Shown: positions 1-15,098, counted from the stretch's first letter. The stretch is 64,000 nucleotides of DNA from Planctomycetota bacterium (GCA_023150555.1 JAKLKQ010000004.1:134411-198410); one strand, 5' to 3'. Notes: generated from the sequence alone by a model not told the origin. A program made the numbers and translations.

Positions 1-390
1 GGATTCGCCCGCCGCGCGTTCGTTGTGCTGCGGCGGGGCGCTCTCGAGGATCTTATCGATCCCGCAAGAGGCAAGCGCCGCGCGATTGAGCCCCATACCT
101 GCGGGCAGAAACACAATCGCGGTGCGCACGCCTTCGAGCTTGGCCTGCGCGCGGGTGTCTAACGCGGCTCCGGGCTGGTGCAGGGCGAGCCATTCGGCGC
201 TGCCGAAATCGAGGACCTCGATCCCAGAGCCCGGAGCCAGGAAGCGCCACGACGCCGGCGTCCCCAGTACCCGCACCGAATGCCTGGCAGCGCGCAGCGC
301 GTGCAGCAGCGGGAGGGTCAGCACGGCATCACCGAGCGCACCGGGCCGGACGACCAGCACGGCGGCGTTCTTTGAAGCGGGAAGGGTCAT
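1..390 (-). CDS. Glycosyltransferase family 9-like protein, N-terminal part (runs off the left edge)
   Basis: The reading frame opens at ATG 388-390 on the minus strand and stays open to base 1, so only about the first 130 residues are present. The N-terminus has the segment VLVVRPGALGDAVLTLPLL near residues 10-28. This is the glycine-rich first strand-loop-helix typical of ADP-heptose:LPS heptosyltransferases and other GT9 enzymes, which transfer sugars onto surface glycolipids in the cytoplasm. The frame keeps high GC in third positions throughout. The donor-binding C-terminal domain lies outside the window, so substrate and exact role cannot be judged. It is divergent from the sigma-factor gene to its right. 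Confidence 0.6.
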   Translation of the reverse strand, partial: MTLPASKNAAVLVVRPGALGDAVLTLPLLHALRAARHSVRVLGTPASWRFLAPGSGIEVLDFGSAEWLALHQPGAALDTRAQAKLEGVRTAIVFLPAGMGLNRAALASCGIDKILESAPPQHNERAAGES

Positions 391-564
391 ATCGCCCCTA
401 TAATAGGAAGGCGCCCGCGCATTGACAGGGGGGATGCCTGGGCACTACAAGGCACCCGTAGACCGGCCCGGATTCACGCACGATGGCGATGCCGTTCGCT
501 CGATTGCCGATTCCCGCCCGAATGCGCACTTCCGTGCGGGCCGGCGCGCGGTCCTATTTCTTGT

Positions 565-1221
565 ATGGATACGAGGACACTCCGCACGACGCGGCTGATA
601 CGGCGAGCGATGCGCCTGGGGCCAGGCGGGCGCCCCGTGTTTGACGACGCCAAGGAACGCGCGCTGATGGCCCGCATCGCCGAAGGCGACGGGCGCGCGT
701 TCGAGGCATTGTACGAAATTTATGCCAAGCCGGTGACGAACTTCCTGTACCGCATGTGCTACGACGCGGCGTTGGCGGAGGACTGCCTGCAGGAAGTCTT
801 CATGCGCATCTGGAAGCACGCGCCGACCTGGCGCGGGCAGTGCAAAGTCAGCACCTTCATCTTCCAAGTTGCCAAGAACTATGGACTCAACGCGAGAGAC
901 AAGGCGTCGCGCTACCGCGCGCGCTACGGCGACGGGCATCGCGACGAGGAGGAATCAAGCGCCGCGATGGGCGAGCCCGTGGCCGAGACGTCGGGTCCGG
1001 CCGGGACGGCCGCTGGGGAGGAACTGCGTTCGCTGGTGCGGGACGCGGTCGAGACGCTGCCGGAAGACCAGCGCGTGGTCGTGCATCTCAGCCAGGTCCA
1101 GGGCCTGACCTACCGCGAGATCGCCGAGGTGCTTCAGGTGCCGACGGGCACCGTGAAATCGAGGATGGCCGCCGCGGCCGATGCGCTGCGGCGAAAACTG
1201 GAGCGGCACGTGCGGCCGTGA
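565..1221 (+). CDS. ECF-type RNA polymerase sigma factor (sigma module 1)
   Basis: A 218-residue sigma-70 family protein of extracytoplasmic-function type. Region 2 (about residues 45-115) carries FEALYEIYAKPVTNFLYRM and AEDCLQEVFMRIWKH. Region 4 (about residues 158-212) carries LPEDQRVVVHLSQVQGLTYREIAEVLQVP and the helix-turn-helix end GTVKSRM. No region 3 separates them, as in ECF factors. It would direct RNA polymerase to a small regulon when released by its anti-sigma partner, the next gene, which starts 10 bases after this stop. No good ribosome site precedes ATG 565; ATG 610 in the same frame is a possible alternative start. Confidence 0.9.
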   Translation: MDTRTLRTTRLIRRAMRLGPGGRPVFDDAKERALMARIAEGDGRAFEALYEIYAKPVTNFLYRMCYDAALAEDCLQEVFMRIWKHAPTWRGQCKVSTFIFQVAKNYGLNARDKASRYRARYGDGHRDEEESSAAMGEPVAETSGPAGTAAGEELRSLVRDAVETLPEDQRVVVHLSQVQGLTYREIAEVLQVPTGTVKSRMAAAADALRRKLERHVRP

Positions 1222-1231
1222 GCGTGGGACT

Positions 1232-2587
1232 ATGAACGACGCGAATACAGCCTTTGGGCCGGAAGCCTGCGCGGAGCGGCGCGAGGACATTGCGCTCTAC
1301 GCGGCGGGCACTCTGCCGCTGGCCGAGGCACAGCAGTTGGAGGCGCACTTCGAGATGCACCCGGCCTGTCGCGAGCTGCTGGAGGCGCACCGTCGCGTGC
1401 TGAAGCTGGTCCACGAGGAATCGCTGCCCGGCGACGCGGTCGACCAGGCGAAGGTTCTGCGCGAGCTCAAGCGCCGCATGGCGGTGGAGTCGCGCGTGTC
1501 ACTGGTGCCCGCGCAGGCGGCGCTCTCGCGGCGCGGCCGCATCGTCTGGTTCGTTGCGATCCTGGTGGTGGTGCTGGGCATCGGCGCCGGCATCGCTGTG
1601 TCTACGTACACGCCGCCGGACGGACCCGTCGGACCAGAGGGTCCGATTGGTCCCAAGCCCGTGGCGACGTACTATGCACCGAGTTCCGCGCAGGGCAAGC
1701 CCGTGGCGGCGGGCGATTCGATCGAGGCCAAGGGCGGCATCGTGCGCATCGTCTTCACCGGCGGTGCGGAGGCACGCCTGCGCGACGGTTCGGCCGCACG
1801 CATCACCGGTGCGAAGGACATGGAACTGCTCGCAGGCGAGGCAGCGGTGAACGTGCCCGCGTCGCGCAGCGGCTTCACGGCCAGCGCCGGCCAAGCGAAG
1901 GTGGAGGTGCCCGACACACCCGGATCGCGCTTCCTTCTGAGCTTGAATCAGGATTCCCGGTGGGTTGTCGTCGCAGAAGGCCAGGTGGTCGTACGCGGGC
2001 GTTCGGGGCAAGTGATAGAGGTTTATTCCGGTGCGTCTGTTGACCTGAATGCTGCTGGTGATGTGGCGCCAACCGGCACCGTCAGCCTCCCCGACACGTT
2101 TGCTTGGGTCATGGAAGGGAGGGCGAAAAACCTTCACTGCCTGATGGAAGCCAAGGGCGCCGAGCAGGGCCGGGTGCACCGTCTGGTGGCCGCAATCGAG
2201 AATGCCGGTGAAGAGACGATCTTGGTAGCGCGGTACTATCCTCTTGGCGTTAACTACCAGCTCCAGACGCTTACCCAAGACCAGATGCAGGCCGGGTTCA
2301 GCAGGCTCAGCCCGGTTGAGGTCCGGAAACGAAAGAAAGACGGCAGCATCGAGACCGTGCGTCCGATCAGCGGCACCTTGGATCTCGAGCCTGGGGACCG
2401 GTACGAACTCGAACTGGACGCGAGCGCATTGCCACCGGCCACGACTTCGGCCGTCCTCCATTACCTCAGCTTCGGCGAGGAAGGCGGCGGCTGGGGCTTC
2501 GCGCTCAAGAGCGAGCCGCTGAAACTCTCCGAGCCCGCGCCCGAAGAGAAGACGCCGCCCAAGGACGGCGCGGCCAAGACGCACTGA
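1232..2587 (+). CDS. Membrane anti-sigma factor with FecR-like periplasmic domain
   Basis: A 451-residue protein with three parts. The cytoplasmic N-terminus (residues 15-60) looks like a degenerate zinc-binding anti-sigma domain: AHFEMHPACRELL has the His and one Cys, but the second Cys of the HxxxCxxC motif is missing. One transmembrane helix lies at about residues 104-125 (VWFVAILVVVLGIGAGIAV). A FecR-like beta-rich domain follows at about residues 170-290, then a C-terminal beta domain. I chose ATG 1232 because it lies just after the sigma-factor stop; the frame could extend upstream only by overlapping that gene. By position and architecture it should hold the preceding sigma factor at the membrane. 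The C-terminal ligand is unknown. Confidence 0.75.
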   Translation: MNDANTAFGPEACAERREDIALYAAGTLPLAEAQQLEAHFEMHPACRELLEAHRRVLKLVHEESLPGDAVDQAKVLRELKRRMAVESRVSLVPAQAALSRRGRIVWFVAILVVVLGIGAGIAVSTYTPPDGPVGPEGPIGPKPVATYYAPSSAQGKPVAAGDSIEAKGGIVRIVFTGGAEARLRDGSAARITGAKDMELLAGEAAVNVPASRSGFTASAGQAKVEVPDTPGSRFLLSLNQDSRWVVVAEGQVVVRGRSGQVIEVYSGASVDLNAAGDVAPTGTVSLPDTFAWVMEGRAKNLHCLMEAKGAEQGRVHRLVAAIENAGEETILVARYYPLGVNYQLQTLTQDQMQAGFSRLSPVEVRKRKKDGSIETVRPISGTLDLEPGDRYELELDASALPPATTSAVLHYLSFGEEGGGWGFALKSEPLKLSEPAPEEKTPPKDGAAKTH

Positions 2588-2594
2588 CGCGCAG

Positions 2595-5219
2595 CTACTT
2601 CTTTGCTTTTTCGTCCAGCACTTCCAGCGCGCGGATGATATAGAGGATCTCCAGGCACTGCGCGCCGTGGATCGAGAAGCCGTTCTTGCGGTAGATGTAC
2701 GTTCCGAACTTATTCCAGTCCTCGGCGCTGGCGTACGAAGCCGGCGCCTTCCACTTCTGGTCCTGGAAGCGCTTCAGACCCGGGTGCATCCAGAGGCGCT
2801 TCTCGAGCAGGCGCTTGAGTTCCGCGTGGCTGGGGTCGAGGTACGCGACGGCGACATAGAGGCTTTCGGGCGAGTGGTACATCGCCTCGCATCCGTTGGG
2901 AAGCTTGGGGCCGCCGTGCATCTTGCCCTGCAGCAGGATCGCGTCGACGGCATTGGGGTCGCCGGTCAGCGCGGCCCATTCGACGCACAGATCGTCGCCG
3001 CCGTAAGTGAGCCAATAGCCGCCCTGAGGGCCTTCGGCGGCCAGCTCGTAACCGGCGGGCTCGCCGTTCTCGACCTTGAAGAAGACCCAGCCCTGCTTGG
3101 ACTGCTTGCCCTGCTCGCCGCAGATCTTCCACAGTTTCACGATGTGCGGGAAGGCGCGCGCCAAGCGGTCTTCGCCGGCGGTGACCCAGCACCACAGCGC
3201 GAGGAAGTGGACGGACGTGTGCTGGTAGTCGTAGCCGATGCCGCCGGTGACGTCGGGGCCGGTCAAATTCAGCATCGAGCGCTGACCGTGCGAATCGATG
3301 CCGTAGCGCAGGGCGTCGAGGCCGACCTGGGGGTCGCCGGTGAGCCAGTAGTACTTGTGCCAGCCGCGGTAGCCGCCCTGGCGCGTGCTGCCCAGGCCGC
3401 GGTGGCGCCAATGGACCTGGTTGTGGCGGTGGTAGTTTCCGGGCGAAGTGTCGCCACCGTAGTGCTCCAGGTCGATGCCGATGGTGTGATGGACCATGGC
3501 GCGGCCCATATCGAGGTAGCGGCGTTCGCCGGTGGCGGCGTAGTGGTAGAAGTACGGTGCCAACGCACGTTCGCCGTTGGACCAACCCACGCCGCCGTCC
3601 ATCATCAGGTTGAACTTGCCGCCCTTAGGCGAATCGCACATCGGCAGGTCACCCCAGTTGACGAAGCCATACAGGCCGTTGGCCTCGTGCATCAGGGGCA
3701 TGGCGTCGTACATCACGGAGAAGTATTCCTTCGCGAAGTCCCACTTGGAGTCGTCGTAGACGGCGATGTGCCCCAGCGCGCGCGTCTCGCGGTAGCGCTT
3801 GTTGCCGGGCCACGGGTAGAGCGGCTGCTGGTGCGCGCGGGCGACGTCCGCGGCGGGTTCGGCGGCGAAGTCCAGCAGCAATTCGTGGATCTTGGCGATG
3901 CCGGCGGCGCGGCCGTTCATCTCCCCGCCCTTATTGCCCGAGTAGTACAGCGTCAGCTGTTCGCCGAAGTACCAGCTGTGGTTCTCGACCTTGCGCAGCG
4001 GGGGCTCGCCGTCTTCTTCGTAGCGTAGGTCCAGCGCACGGCCTTCCTTCTCGCCCATAAACTCCACGCGTAGGGTGCCGTCTTCGCTCGAAGCGAACGC
4101 CACCGGCCAGTTCTGCCAGCCCTCGCGCAGAGCGGCCAGGACGCGCGCGCCGCCGCCGGCCACCGCGGCCCAACCGGCGATGCGCTTGCCGCTCTTGGCT
4201 TCCTTGCCCGAGAGCGCCCATTGGTCGTGGGCGAACTGGTTCAACCGCGTGCCCAGCGCGGCCTGTTCGGACGCCTTCGCATCGTCGCCGCCGAAATGGA
4301 ACGCGCCGCCCTTGAGGCCAGTGGGGATCGCAATTCCATAGCTCTGCACGAAGTCGGTGTACTCGCTGCCGTTGTAGCCGAAGGTGTGCTCGACGTAGGC
4401 CTGCGTGGCGCCGGCGTATACGCGTACGAAGAGCGACGCCGGATAGCGGAACTCGTCCTTGCCTGCCGACGGCTTGCCCTGGTAGTCCTTCTCCCAGTGC
4501 GTCTTCTGCGTGCCGTAGTGCCCGGTCAGATGCACCGTCGCCTGCACCGGCCCCTGCTCGGTGACTTCGACCTTGTCGATCACCAGCGCGTGATCGGCAG
4601 GTCCCTTGCCCGCCGCATCCTTGGCTACGACGGCCTTGCCGGTGCATGGCCCGTACGTGTTCGCGCTGGCCTTCACGGTGAGGAAGGCTTCGCCGGCCAC
4701 GAACGCGAAACTCGCCGCGCCGGTCTCGACGGTGGCGGCGTTCTCGCCGGCCTGCACCTTCAGAGCGGCGGCGGCCTGCGCGACATCGCTGCCGTACGCG
4801 AGCGTGAAACTCTGCGATTCGTTGGGCTTCAGGTCGACGAGGAAATCGAGACAGAGGAAGCGGATGGTGCGTTCGGGCCAATAGGCGGTCGCCTTGCCCT
4901 GCACGGGCACTTCCTTGCCGGCGGCGTCGCGGAGGCGGATCTTCGACGCGTCGGACAACTCGCCGCGGAAGAGCGGCAGGCCGCCGCGCACGGGCCAGCG
5001 CTTGCGCGCGACGCCCGAAGGTTCCTGGACCGTGAAGGCGAGCGTCGCCTTTTTGGCCGCGGGCTGGGGCTGGATGTAAAGCCCCGATTCTACGGCGCGC
5101 GGGTCGGGCTTCCATGTGATCGTGCCGGCGCCTTCGCCGGCGGACGCGCGCGGCGCGGCCCAAAGCAGCAGCACGGCGGCGGCCAGCATCGCGATCAGGG
5201 CGGGGCAGGAAGCAGGCAT
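2595..5219 (-). CDS. Secreted PcRGLX/YetA-like protein (exo-rhamnogalacturonan lyase-type fold)
   Basis: An 874-residue protein with a clear signal peptide (about residues 1-27, hydrophobic core LIAMLAAAVLLLWAA, cleavage near ASA-GE). The N-terminal region (about 35-130) has the pattern WPVRGGLPLFRGELSDA and YWPERTIRFLCLDFLVDL, which matches the RIFT-barrel domain of PcRGLX/YetA proteins. A beta-sandwich region and a long aromatic, helix-rich C-terminal half (about 470-870) fit the alpha/alpha toroid of the same family (PL26 lyases and relatives). If so, it would cleave or bind pectin-like rhamnogalacturonan outside the cytoplasm. Substrate is inferred only from family resemblance. It converges with the anti-sigma gene, leaving a 7-base gap. 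Confidence 0.6.
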   Translation of the reverse strand: MPASCPALIAMLAAAVLLLWAAPRASAGEGAGTITWKPDPRAVESGLYIQPQPAAKKATLAFTVQEPSGVARKRWPVRGGLPLFRGELSDASKIRLRDAAGKEVPVQGKATAYWPERTIRFLCLDFLVDLKPNESQSFTLAYGSDVAQAAAALKVQAGENAATVETGAASFAFVAGEAFLTVKASANTYGPCTGKAVVAKDAAGKGPADHALVIDKVEVTEQGPVQATVHLTGHYGTQKTHWEKDYQGKPSAGKDEFRYPASLFVRVYAGATQAYVEHTFGYNGSEYTDFVQSYGIAIPTGLKGGAFHFGGDDAKASEQAALGTRLNQFAHDQWALSGKEAKSGKRIAGWAAVAGGGARVLAALREGWQNWPVAFASSEDGTLRVEFMGEKEGRALDLRYEEDGEPPLRKVENHSWYFGEQLTLYYSGNKGGEMNGRAAGIAKIHELLLDFAAEPAADVARAHQQPLYPWPGNKRYRETRALGHIAVYDDSKWDFAKEYFSVMYDAMPLMHEANGLYGFVNWGDLPMCDSPKGGKFNLMMDGGVGWSNGERALAPYFYHYAATGERRYLDMGRAMVHHTIGIDLEHYGGDTSPGNYHRHNQVHWRHRGLGSTRQGGYRGWHKYYWLTGDPQVGLDALRYGIDSHGQRSMLNLTGPDVTGGIGYDYQHTSVHFLALWCWVTAGEDRLARAFPHIVKLWKICGEQGKQSKQGWVFFKVENGEPAGYELAAEGPQGGYWLTYGGDDLCVEWAALTGDPNAVDAILLQGKMHGGPKLPNGCEAMYHSPESLYVAVAYLDPSHAELKRLLEKRLWMHPGLKRFQDQKWKAPASYASAEDWNKFGTYIYRKNGFSIHGAQCLEILYIIRALEVLDEKAKK

Positions 5220-5588
5220 GGCATAGGCCTCCGTGGCTTCGGTTCCACCGGCGCCAAGGGTGCGGCGCAGCTCATTCTGGGATACCCTGTTGCCCGCGTT
5301 GGGGGTAGCACTTTTCGATCCTGCTCTGGGAGGATTCGGCGAACAGATGCGGACTGGTTCGCAGGCCTGCGCGAAGTGCTTGGGCCGAGGTCTCGCCGGA
5401 AATGTAACCCTTTATATGAAAATAGGTTGCAAGTTAAATCCAAGCGCGAACTGACCTGGAAAGAAGGGGCTGGGGAGACCAAGATTTCCTGGGGATTTGG
5501 TGAGCCTGCGCGGTTATGTGCCGGTCCTATCTTCTGAGTGCGGCGGTAGGGCCGCGCCGGCCTATCTAACAGAGCAAGGACGACGACA
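5220..5588. other. Divergent intergenic region, no gene seen
   Basis: About 370 bases separate the divergent PcRGLX-like gene and the giant coiled-coil gene, so promoters for both should lie here. An AT-rich patch at 5400-5445 includes TATAAA on the minus strand (5412-5417) that could be a -10 box for the leftward gene, but I see no strong -35. The rightward gene has a usable purine-rich site (GCAAGGACGACGACA) just before ATG 5589. No RNA gene or repeat was recognised. Confidence 0.4.
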
Positions 5589-11351
<5,763 letters not shown>

Positions 11352-11389
11352 GCGGCGTGTTGATCGGCGGTAAACGAGGAGCAGACGTC

Positions 11390-12637
11390 ATGAGAATGCT
11401 ATGGGTTCTGGGCCTGGCGGCGTTGCTGGCGTTTCCGGCCGGTACGGCGTGGAGCGCGGAAGGCGAGGACGCCCCCAAGGCGGACGAACCTGCGCCCTAC
11501 GGCGAGGACGCCAACAACCTTCCGCTGGAGGTCTTCAAGGAGCTGAAGAACCTGTACGACGCCCTGCGTGGCGCGCAGGCGCCCGACGCCCAGAAGATCA
11601 CCAAGGGCGACGCGAAGAAGGCGCTGGCCCAGCAGGTTCCGGAGAAGAAGGACGCGCTGATCAAGGCGTTGCAGGCCCGGCAGGTGCTCCACCGCGAGTT
11701 CGCCGCGCAGGTACTGGGCACCTGGGAAGATGCTGAAGCCCGCAAGCCCGCGCTGGAATGTCTGCACGAAGCCTTGGCGAAGGACTCCGACGCCAACGTG
11801 CGCCGCGCCATCGCCCGCACCCTGGCTCTGTTCAAGGATGCCAACAGCCGCGACGCGCTGGCCAAGGCCCTCGACGACAAAGACGTCGGCGTGCGTGCGC
11901 TGGCCGTCCAGGCGCTGGGCGAGATCAAGGATCCCGCAGTGAAGGACCGCCTGCTGCGTACTCTCAAGGAAGACGACGACGCGACGATTCGCATGCGCGC
12001 GGCGATGGCTTTGGGCAAGCTCAACGATAAGTCGACGCTCGACGCACTGATGCAGGCGCTGCAGGACGAGAAGCACCCGATGGTGCAGCGCGCCATCGCC
12101 AAGACCGTGCGCGATATTCGAGGCAAGGATACGCCCGCCACCGAAGGCATCCCGACCAACCAGGAGCAGGGCGGCAAGCTCGCCGAAATGGCCAACCGCA
12201 TGAAGGAAGTGGAGGAGAAGCTGCGCAACGACCGCCACGACCAGGCGGTGCAGGTCGAGCAGAAGAAGATCGAGGACCAGCTGGCGCAGATGATTGAGGA
12301 GATCAAGAAGCAGATGGCCCAGGCCAGCCCCTCGCAGGGCCAGCAGCAGCAACAGTCCCAGGGCCAACAGCCGCAGCAGTCGCAGGGCCAGCAGGCCGGC
12401 AAGCAGCCCAGCAGCCCGCTCAACGACTCAGCCCTCAGCGGACAGGTCCCGCCCGGACACATAGGCCAAGCCGCCGAAGTCACCGGCGTGAAGGACGCCT
12501 GGGCCAACCTGCCGCCGGCGGTCCGCGACGAGATGCTGCAGGTGTACCGCGAAGGCATTCCGCCGCGCTGGAAGAAGCGCCTGGAAGCCTACTACCTCTC
12601 GATCGCTGCCGAGGAAGACAAGAACACCAACAAGTAA
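11390..12637 (+). CDS. Exported HEAT-repeat protein with Gln-rich tail
   Basis: A 415-residue protein with a signal peptide (MRMLWVLGLAALLAFPAGTAW then SAEGED). Residues about 80-250 contain repeated helical units of HEAT/PBS-lyase type, for example RRAIARTLALFKDANSRDALAKAL and VRALAVQALGEIKDPAVKDRLL, which form a protein-binding superhelix. A coiled-coil stretch follows (about 270-315), then a Gln/Ser/Pro-rich linker near 320-350 and a short conserved-looking C-terminal domain (PPAVRDEMLQVYREGIPPRWKK). ATG 11390 is preceded by GAGGAG at a good distance and gives an intact signal peptide; the frame also opens further upstream at GTG 11357. It lies downstream of the giant coiled-coil gene and probably acts with it in the envelope. 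Confidence 0.75.
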   Translation: MRMLWVLGLAALLAFPAGTAWSAEGEDAPKADEPAPYGEDANNLPLEVFKELKNLYDALRGAQAPDAQKITKGDAKKALAQQVPEKKDALIKALQARQVLHREFAAQVLGTWEDAEARKPALECLHEALAKDSDANVRRAIARTLALFKDANSRDALAKALDDKDVGVRALAVQALGEIKDPAVKDRLLRTLKEDDDATIRMRAAMALGKLNDKSTLDALMQALQDEKHPMVQRAIAKTVRDIRGKDTPATEGIPTNQEQGGKLAEMANRMKEVEEKLRNDRHDQAVQVEQKKIEDQLAQMIEEIKKQMAQASPSQGQQQQQSQGQQPQQSQGQQAGKQPSSPLNDSALSGQVPPGHIGQAAEVTGVKDAWANLPPAVRDEMLQVYREGIPPRWKKRLEAYYLSIAAEEDKNTNK

Positions 12638-12660
12638 TCCTGATTCATAGCGCAATAGAA

Positions 12661-12690
12661 AAGAGGCAGGCCTTTCGGCCTGCCTCTTTT
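12661..12690. terminator. Bidirectional intrinsic terminator
   Basis: A 12-base-pair stem (AAGAGGCAGGCC with GGCCTGCCTCTT) closes a TTTC loop. T-rich tracts follow the hairpin on both strands (CTCTTTT on plus, CTTTTCTATT on minus). It lies between the convergent HEAT-repeat gene (ends 12637) and sufT (ends 12693), so it can end both operons. Confidence 0.9.
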
Positions 12691-12692
12691 GC

Positions 12693-13268
12693 TTAGAACA
12701 TGCCAAGTTGCAGGCGTGCGGCGTCGGACATCATGCTCTTGTCCCACGGCGGGTCGAGGACGATCTGCACTTCGGCCTCCTCGACGCCCGGCAGCGCCTC
12801 GATGCGCTTCCGCGCGTCGGCGCGCAGCACGTCGCCCATGCCGCAGCCGGGCGCGGTTAGGCCCATTTTGACCTCCACGCGCCAGCGTTCGGGCCCGGCG
12901 CTGGTCACCTTCGTGTCGAAGATCAGGCCCAGGTCCACTACGTTTACGGGCACTTCGGGGTCGTAGACGGTCTTCAGTTCCGCGGCGATGCGCGCGCGCA
13001 ACTCTTCCTCGGACTTGGGCGCCTGGGCGGGAACGGCGCCGTTCGACTTCGCGGAGGACGGCAGCCCCATGGCGTCGGCGTCGCGGCCGTCGATGCGCAC
13101 CATCTGCCCGAAGCCGGTGACGACGGTGAAGGTGCCGCCCAGCGCCTGCGTGATGGTCACGCGGGTGCCGGCGGGCAGGATCAGGGGCGCGCCGCTGGGG
13201 ATCTGCACGGCGGGGCAGTCGCGCTTGAGGTCGACGGGGCCTTTGGGAGACGGGTCGGGTGCGGACAT
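12693..13268 (-). CDS. sufT: Fe-S assembly protein SufT (DUF59/MIP18 family with N-terminal extension)
   Basis: A 191-residue protein. The C-terminal half (about residues 85-185) is a DUF59/MIP18 domain with YDPEVPVNVVDLGLIFD, the Cys-containing LTAPGCGMGDVLRADA and VLDPPWDKSMMSDAARLQLGMF. The N-terminal 80 residues form the extra domain found in SufT proteins encoded with SUF operons. SufT helps maturation of Fe-S proteins in the cytoplasm. It is the last gene of the operon, starting 5 bases after the sufU stop. ATG 13268 was chosen over an upstream in-frame start because the latter would overlap sufU and is not family-like. Confidence 0.88.
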   Translation of the reverse strand: MSAPDPSPKGPVDLKRDCPAVQIPSGAPLILPAGTRVTITQALGGTFTVVTGFGQMVRIDGRDADAMGLPSSAKSNGAVPAQAPKSEEELRARIAAELKTVYDPEVPVNVVDLGLIFDTKVTSAGPERWRVEVKMGLTAPGCGMGDVLRADARKRIEALPGVEEAEVQIVLDPPWDKSMMSDAARLQLGMF

Positions 13269-13273
13269 TGCTG

Positions 13274-13726
13274 CTATTCCGTCTTGATGGGTTCGCTGGC
13301 GCCGGCGAGCGCGGCCTCGGCGGTGCGCCAGGCCAGCGTCGCACACTTCACGCGCACGGGAAACTTGCGAACGCCGGCGAGGGCGTTGAGCTTGCCCAGC
13401 TTCTCGTCCTCGGCGGGCGCGCTTGGGTCGCCGGTCAGCATCGTACAGAAGCGCTCGATCAGGGCCTTGGCGTCGGGCTCGCTCTTGCCCTTCAGCGCCT
13501 GGGTCATCAGGCTGGCGCTGGCAGTGCAGATCGCGCAGCCCTTGCCGTCGAAGTGGACATCCTTCACGCCCTGCCCTTCGACGTCCAGGTACACCGTGAC
13601 TTTATCCCCGCAGAGCGGATTATGGCCGCCGGCGACGCGGTTGGCGCCGTCGAGCTTGCCGAAGTTGCGCGGCTTCTTCGAATGCTCGAAGATGACTTCG
13701 CGGTAGAGGTCGTCGAGGTCGGCCAT
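13274..13726 (-). CDS. sufU: SufU-type Fe-S scaffold / sulfur-transfer protein
   Basis: A 150-residue IscU/SufU-family protein. The three conserved cysteines are present as C39 (NPLCGD), C64 (GKGCAIC) and C128 (RVKCATLAW), with Asp41 beside the first; a fourth Cys at 67 is also usual for SufU. The insertion between the second and third Cys (about residues 100-120) is the feature that separates SufU from IscU. SufU binds zinc and accepts sulfur from the SufS cysteine desulfurase, passing it to SufBCD. Here sufS is not adjacent. The stop is TAG; sufD ends 14 bases upstream. Confidence 0.92.
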   Translation of the reverse strand: MADLDDLYREVIFEHSKKPRNFGKLDGANRVAGGHNPLCGDKVTVYLDVEGQGVKDVHFDGKGCAICTASASLMTQALKGKSEPDAKALIERFCTMLTGDPSAPAEDEKLGKLNALAGVRKFPVRVKCATLAWRTAEAALAGASEPIKTE

Positions 13727-13740
13727 CGCGCGTGTTCCGC

Positions 13741-15075
13741 CTAGCGGGTCTTCAAGCCGGTTGTGTGGGCCATGCGTTCGTGAACGCGGCTGGCGATCCA
13801 TGCGCGCATGGCCTGGTGCTTGATCTCCTTCAGCACGTCCTCGGCGAAGGCAAAGGTCAGGATCCGCAGGGCCTCGGCGCGCCCGATGCCGCGGCTGCGC
13901 ATGTAGAAGACGGCGTCGGCGTCGAGCTGGCCCACGGTTGCGCCGTGTGTGCACTTCACGTCGTCCGCGTAGATCTGCAGCTGGGGTTTGGTCTGGACCT
14001 CGGCGTCCCGCGAGAGCAGAAGGTGCTTGTTGTCCTGCTTGGCGTCGGTCTTCTGCGCGTCCTGGTGAACGAAGATCTTGCCGTTGAAGACGGCGTTGGA
14101 CGTGTCGTCCATCACGCCCTTGTAGATCTCGTAGCTGTGGCAGTGCGGCTTGGCGTGGTCGACCAGCGTGTGGTTGTCGACGTGCTGCGTGCCGTTGGCG
14201 ATGTAGAAGCCGTTGACGGTGCATTCCACCTGCTCGCCATCCAGCACCGCGTTAATGTCGTTGCGCGTCAGTTCGCCGCCCAGCGTCACGTTGTGGTTGG
14301 CGAAGTTGGCCTTGCCGGCCAGGCGAGCCTCGATCGACGCGATGTGCGTGGCGCCGGCGCCTTCTTCCTGAAGCTTGGTGTGGTCCAACTGCGCGCCTTC
14401 GCCCAGCGAAACCTCGGTGACCGTGTTGGTGACGTACGTGCCGCCGGCCAGGGCGGCGTAGTGTTCCAGCACCGTCGCATGGGCGCCGGCTTCGACGACG
14501 AAAAGGTTGCGCGGGTGCGCGAGCTGGCCTTCGCCGCCGCTGGCGATGTGAAGCACGTGGATGGGCGACTCGACCTCCACGTCCTTGGGCACGTGTAGAT
14601 AGGCGCCGTCGAGCAGGAAGGCCGTATTCAGCGCCACGAACGGATGGTCGTTCTGGCGCGCGTATTGGGCGAGGTGCGCTCTCAGCGCCTTATCGTCCGA
14701 GGCCAGCGCCGCGTGCAGGCTGGAAAGCGTCACACCCTTGGGCAGGCTGCCGACGTTCGAAAGCGCTTCTGTATAGCGGCCGTCGACGAAGACCAGGCGC
14801 GCTTCGGCCAGGCCCGGCGGCAGCAGCGCGGCGATGTCCTTAACGGCGAGCGACTTCGCGGGCGCCGGGCGCGTGAAGGCGCGCTTGGCCAGCGGCGCGA
14901 CGTTGGTGTAGCGCCACTCCTCGTCCTTTGTGGTCGGGATGCCCAGTTCGGCGGCGCGGGCGCGGGCCTTCTGGCGCAACTCGTGCACCCAGCTCTTGCG
15001 GGTGCCGTTGCATTCCTTCTCGAAGGCGTCGAAGAGCTTCAGGATCGCGCCGGCGTCTTCTTTCACGGTCTTCAT
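13741..15075 (-). CDS. sufD: Fe-S assembly scaffold subunit SufD
   Basis: A 444-residue SufB/SufD-family protein. Its N-terminal helical part has TTKDEEWRYTNVAPL, a hallmark of SufD. The central right-handed beta-helix (about residues 150-390) and a C-terminal helical part ending with GIGRAEALRILTFAFAEDVL follow. SufD partners SufB and the ATPase SufC to assemble Fe-S clusters in the cytoplasm. ATG 15075 gives the family's usual N-terminus; the frame is open upstream into sufC, but that extension is out of register with any SufD. The sufC stop lies 23 bases upstream, so the genes are co-transcribed. Confidence 0.93.
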   Translation of the reverse strand: MKTVKEDAGAILKLFDAFEKECNGTRKSWVHELRQKARARAAELGIPTTKDEEWRYTNVAPLAKRAFTRPAPAKSLAVKDIAALLPPGLAEARLVFVDGRYTEALSNVGSLPKGVTLSSLHAALASDDKALRAHLAQYARQNDHPFVALNTAFLLDGAYLHVPKDVEVESPIHVLHIASGGEGQLAHPRNLFVVEAGAHATVLEHYAALAGGTYVTNTVTEVSLGEGAQLDHTKLQEEGAGATHIASIEARLAGKANFANHNVTLGGELTRNDINAVLDGEQVECTVNGFYIANGTQHVDNHTLVDHAKPHCHSYEIYKGVMDDTSNAVFNGKIFVHQDAQKTDAKQDNKHLLLSRDAEVQTKPQLQIYADDVKCTHGATVGQLDADAVFYMRSRGIGRAEALRILTFAFAEDVLKEIKHQAMRAWIASRVHERMAHTTGLKTR

Positions 15076-15098
15076 CAGCGTGCGTGCCTCGTTCGTTG

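Noticed and set aside
399..427. TATAAT at 399-404 and TTGACA at 422-427 between the first two genes
   Set aside because: The boxes are in the wrong order and spacing to form one promoter on either strand; neither has a good partner at 16-18 bases.
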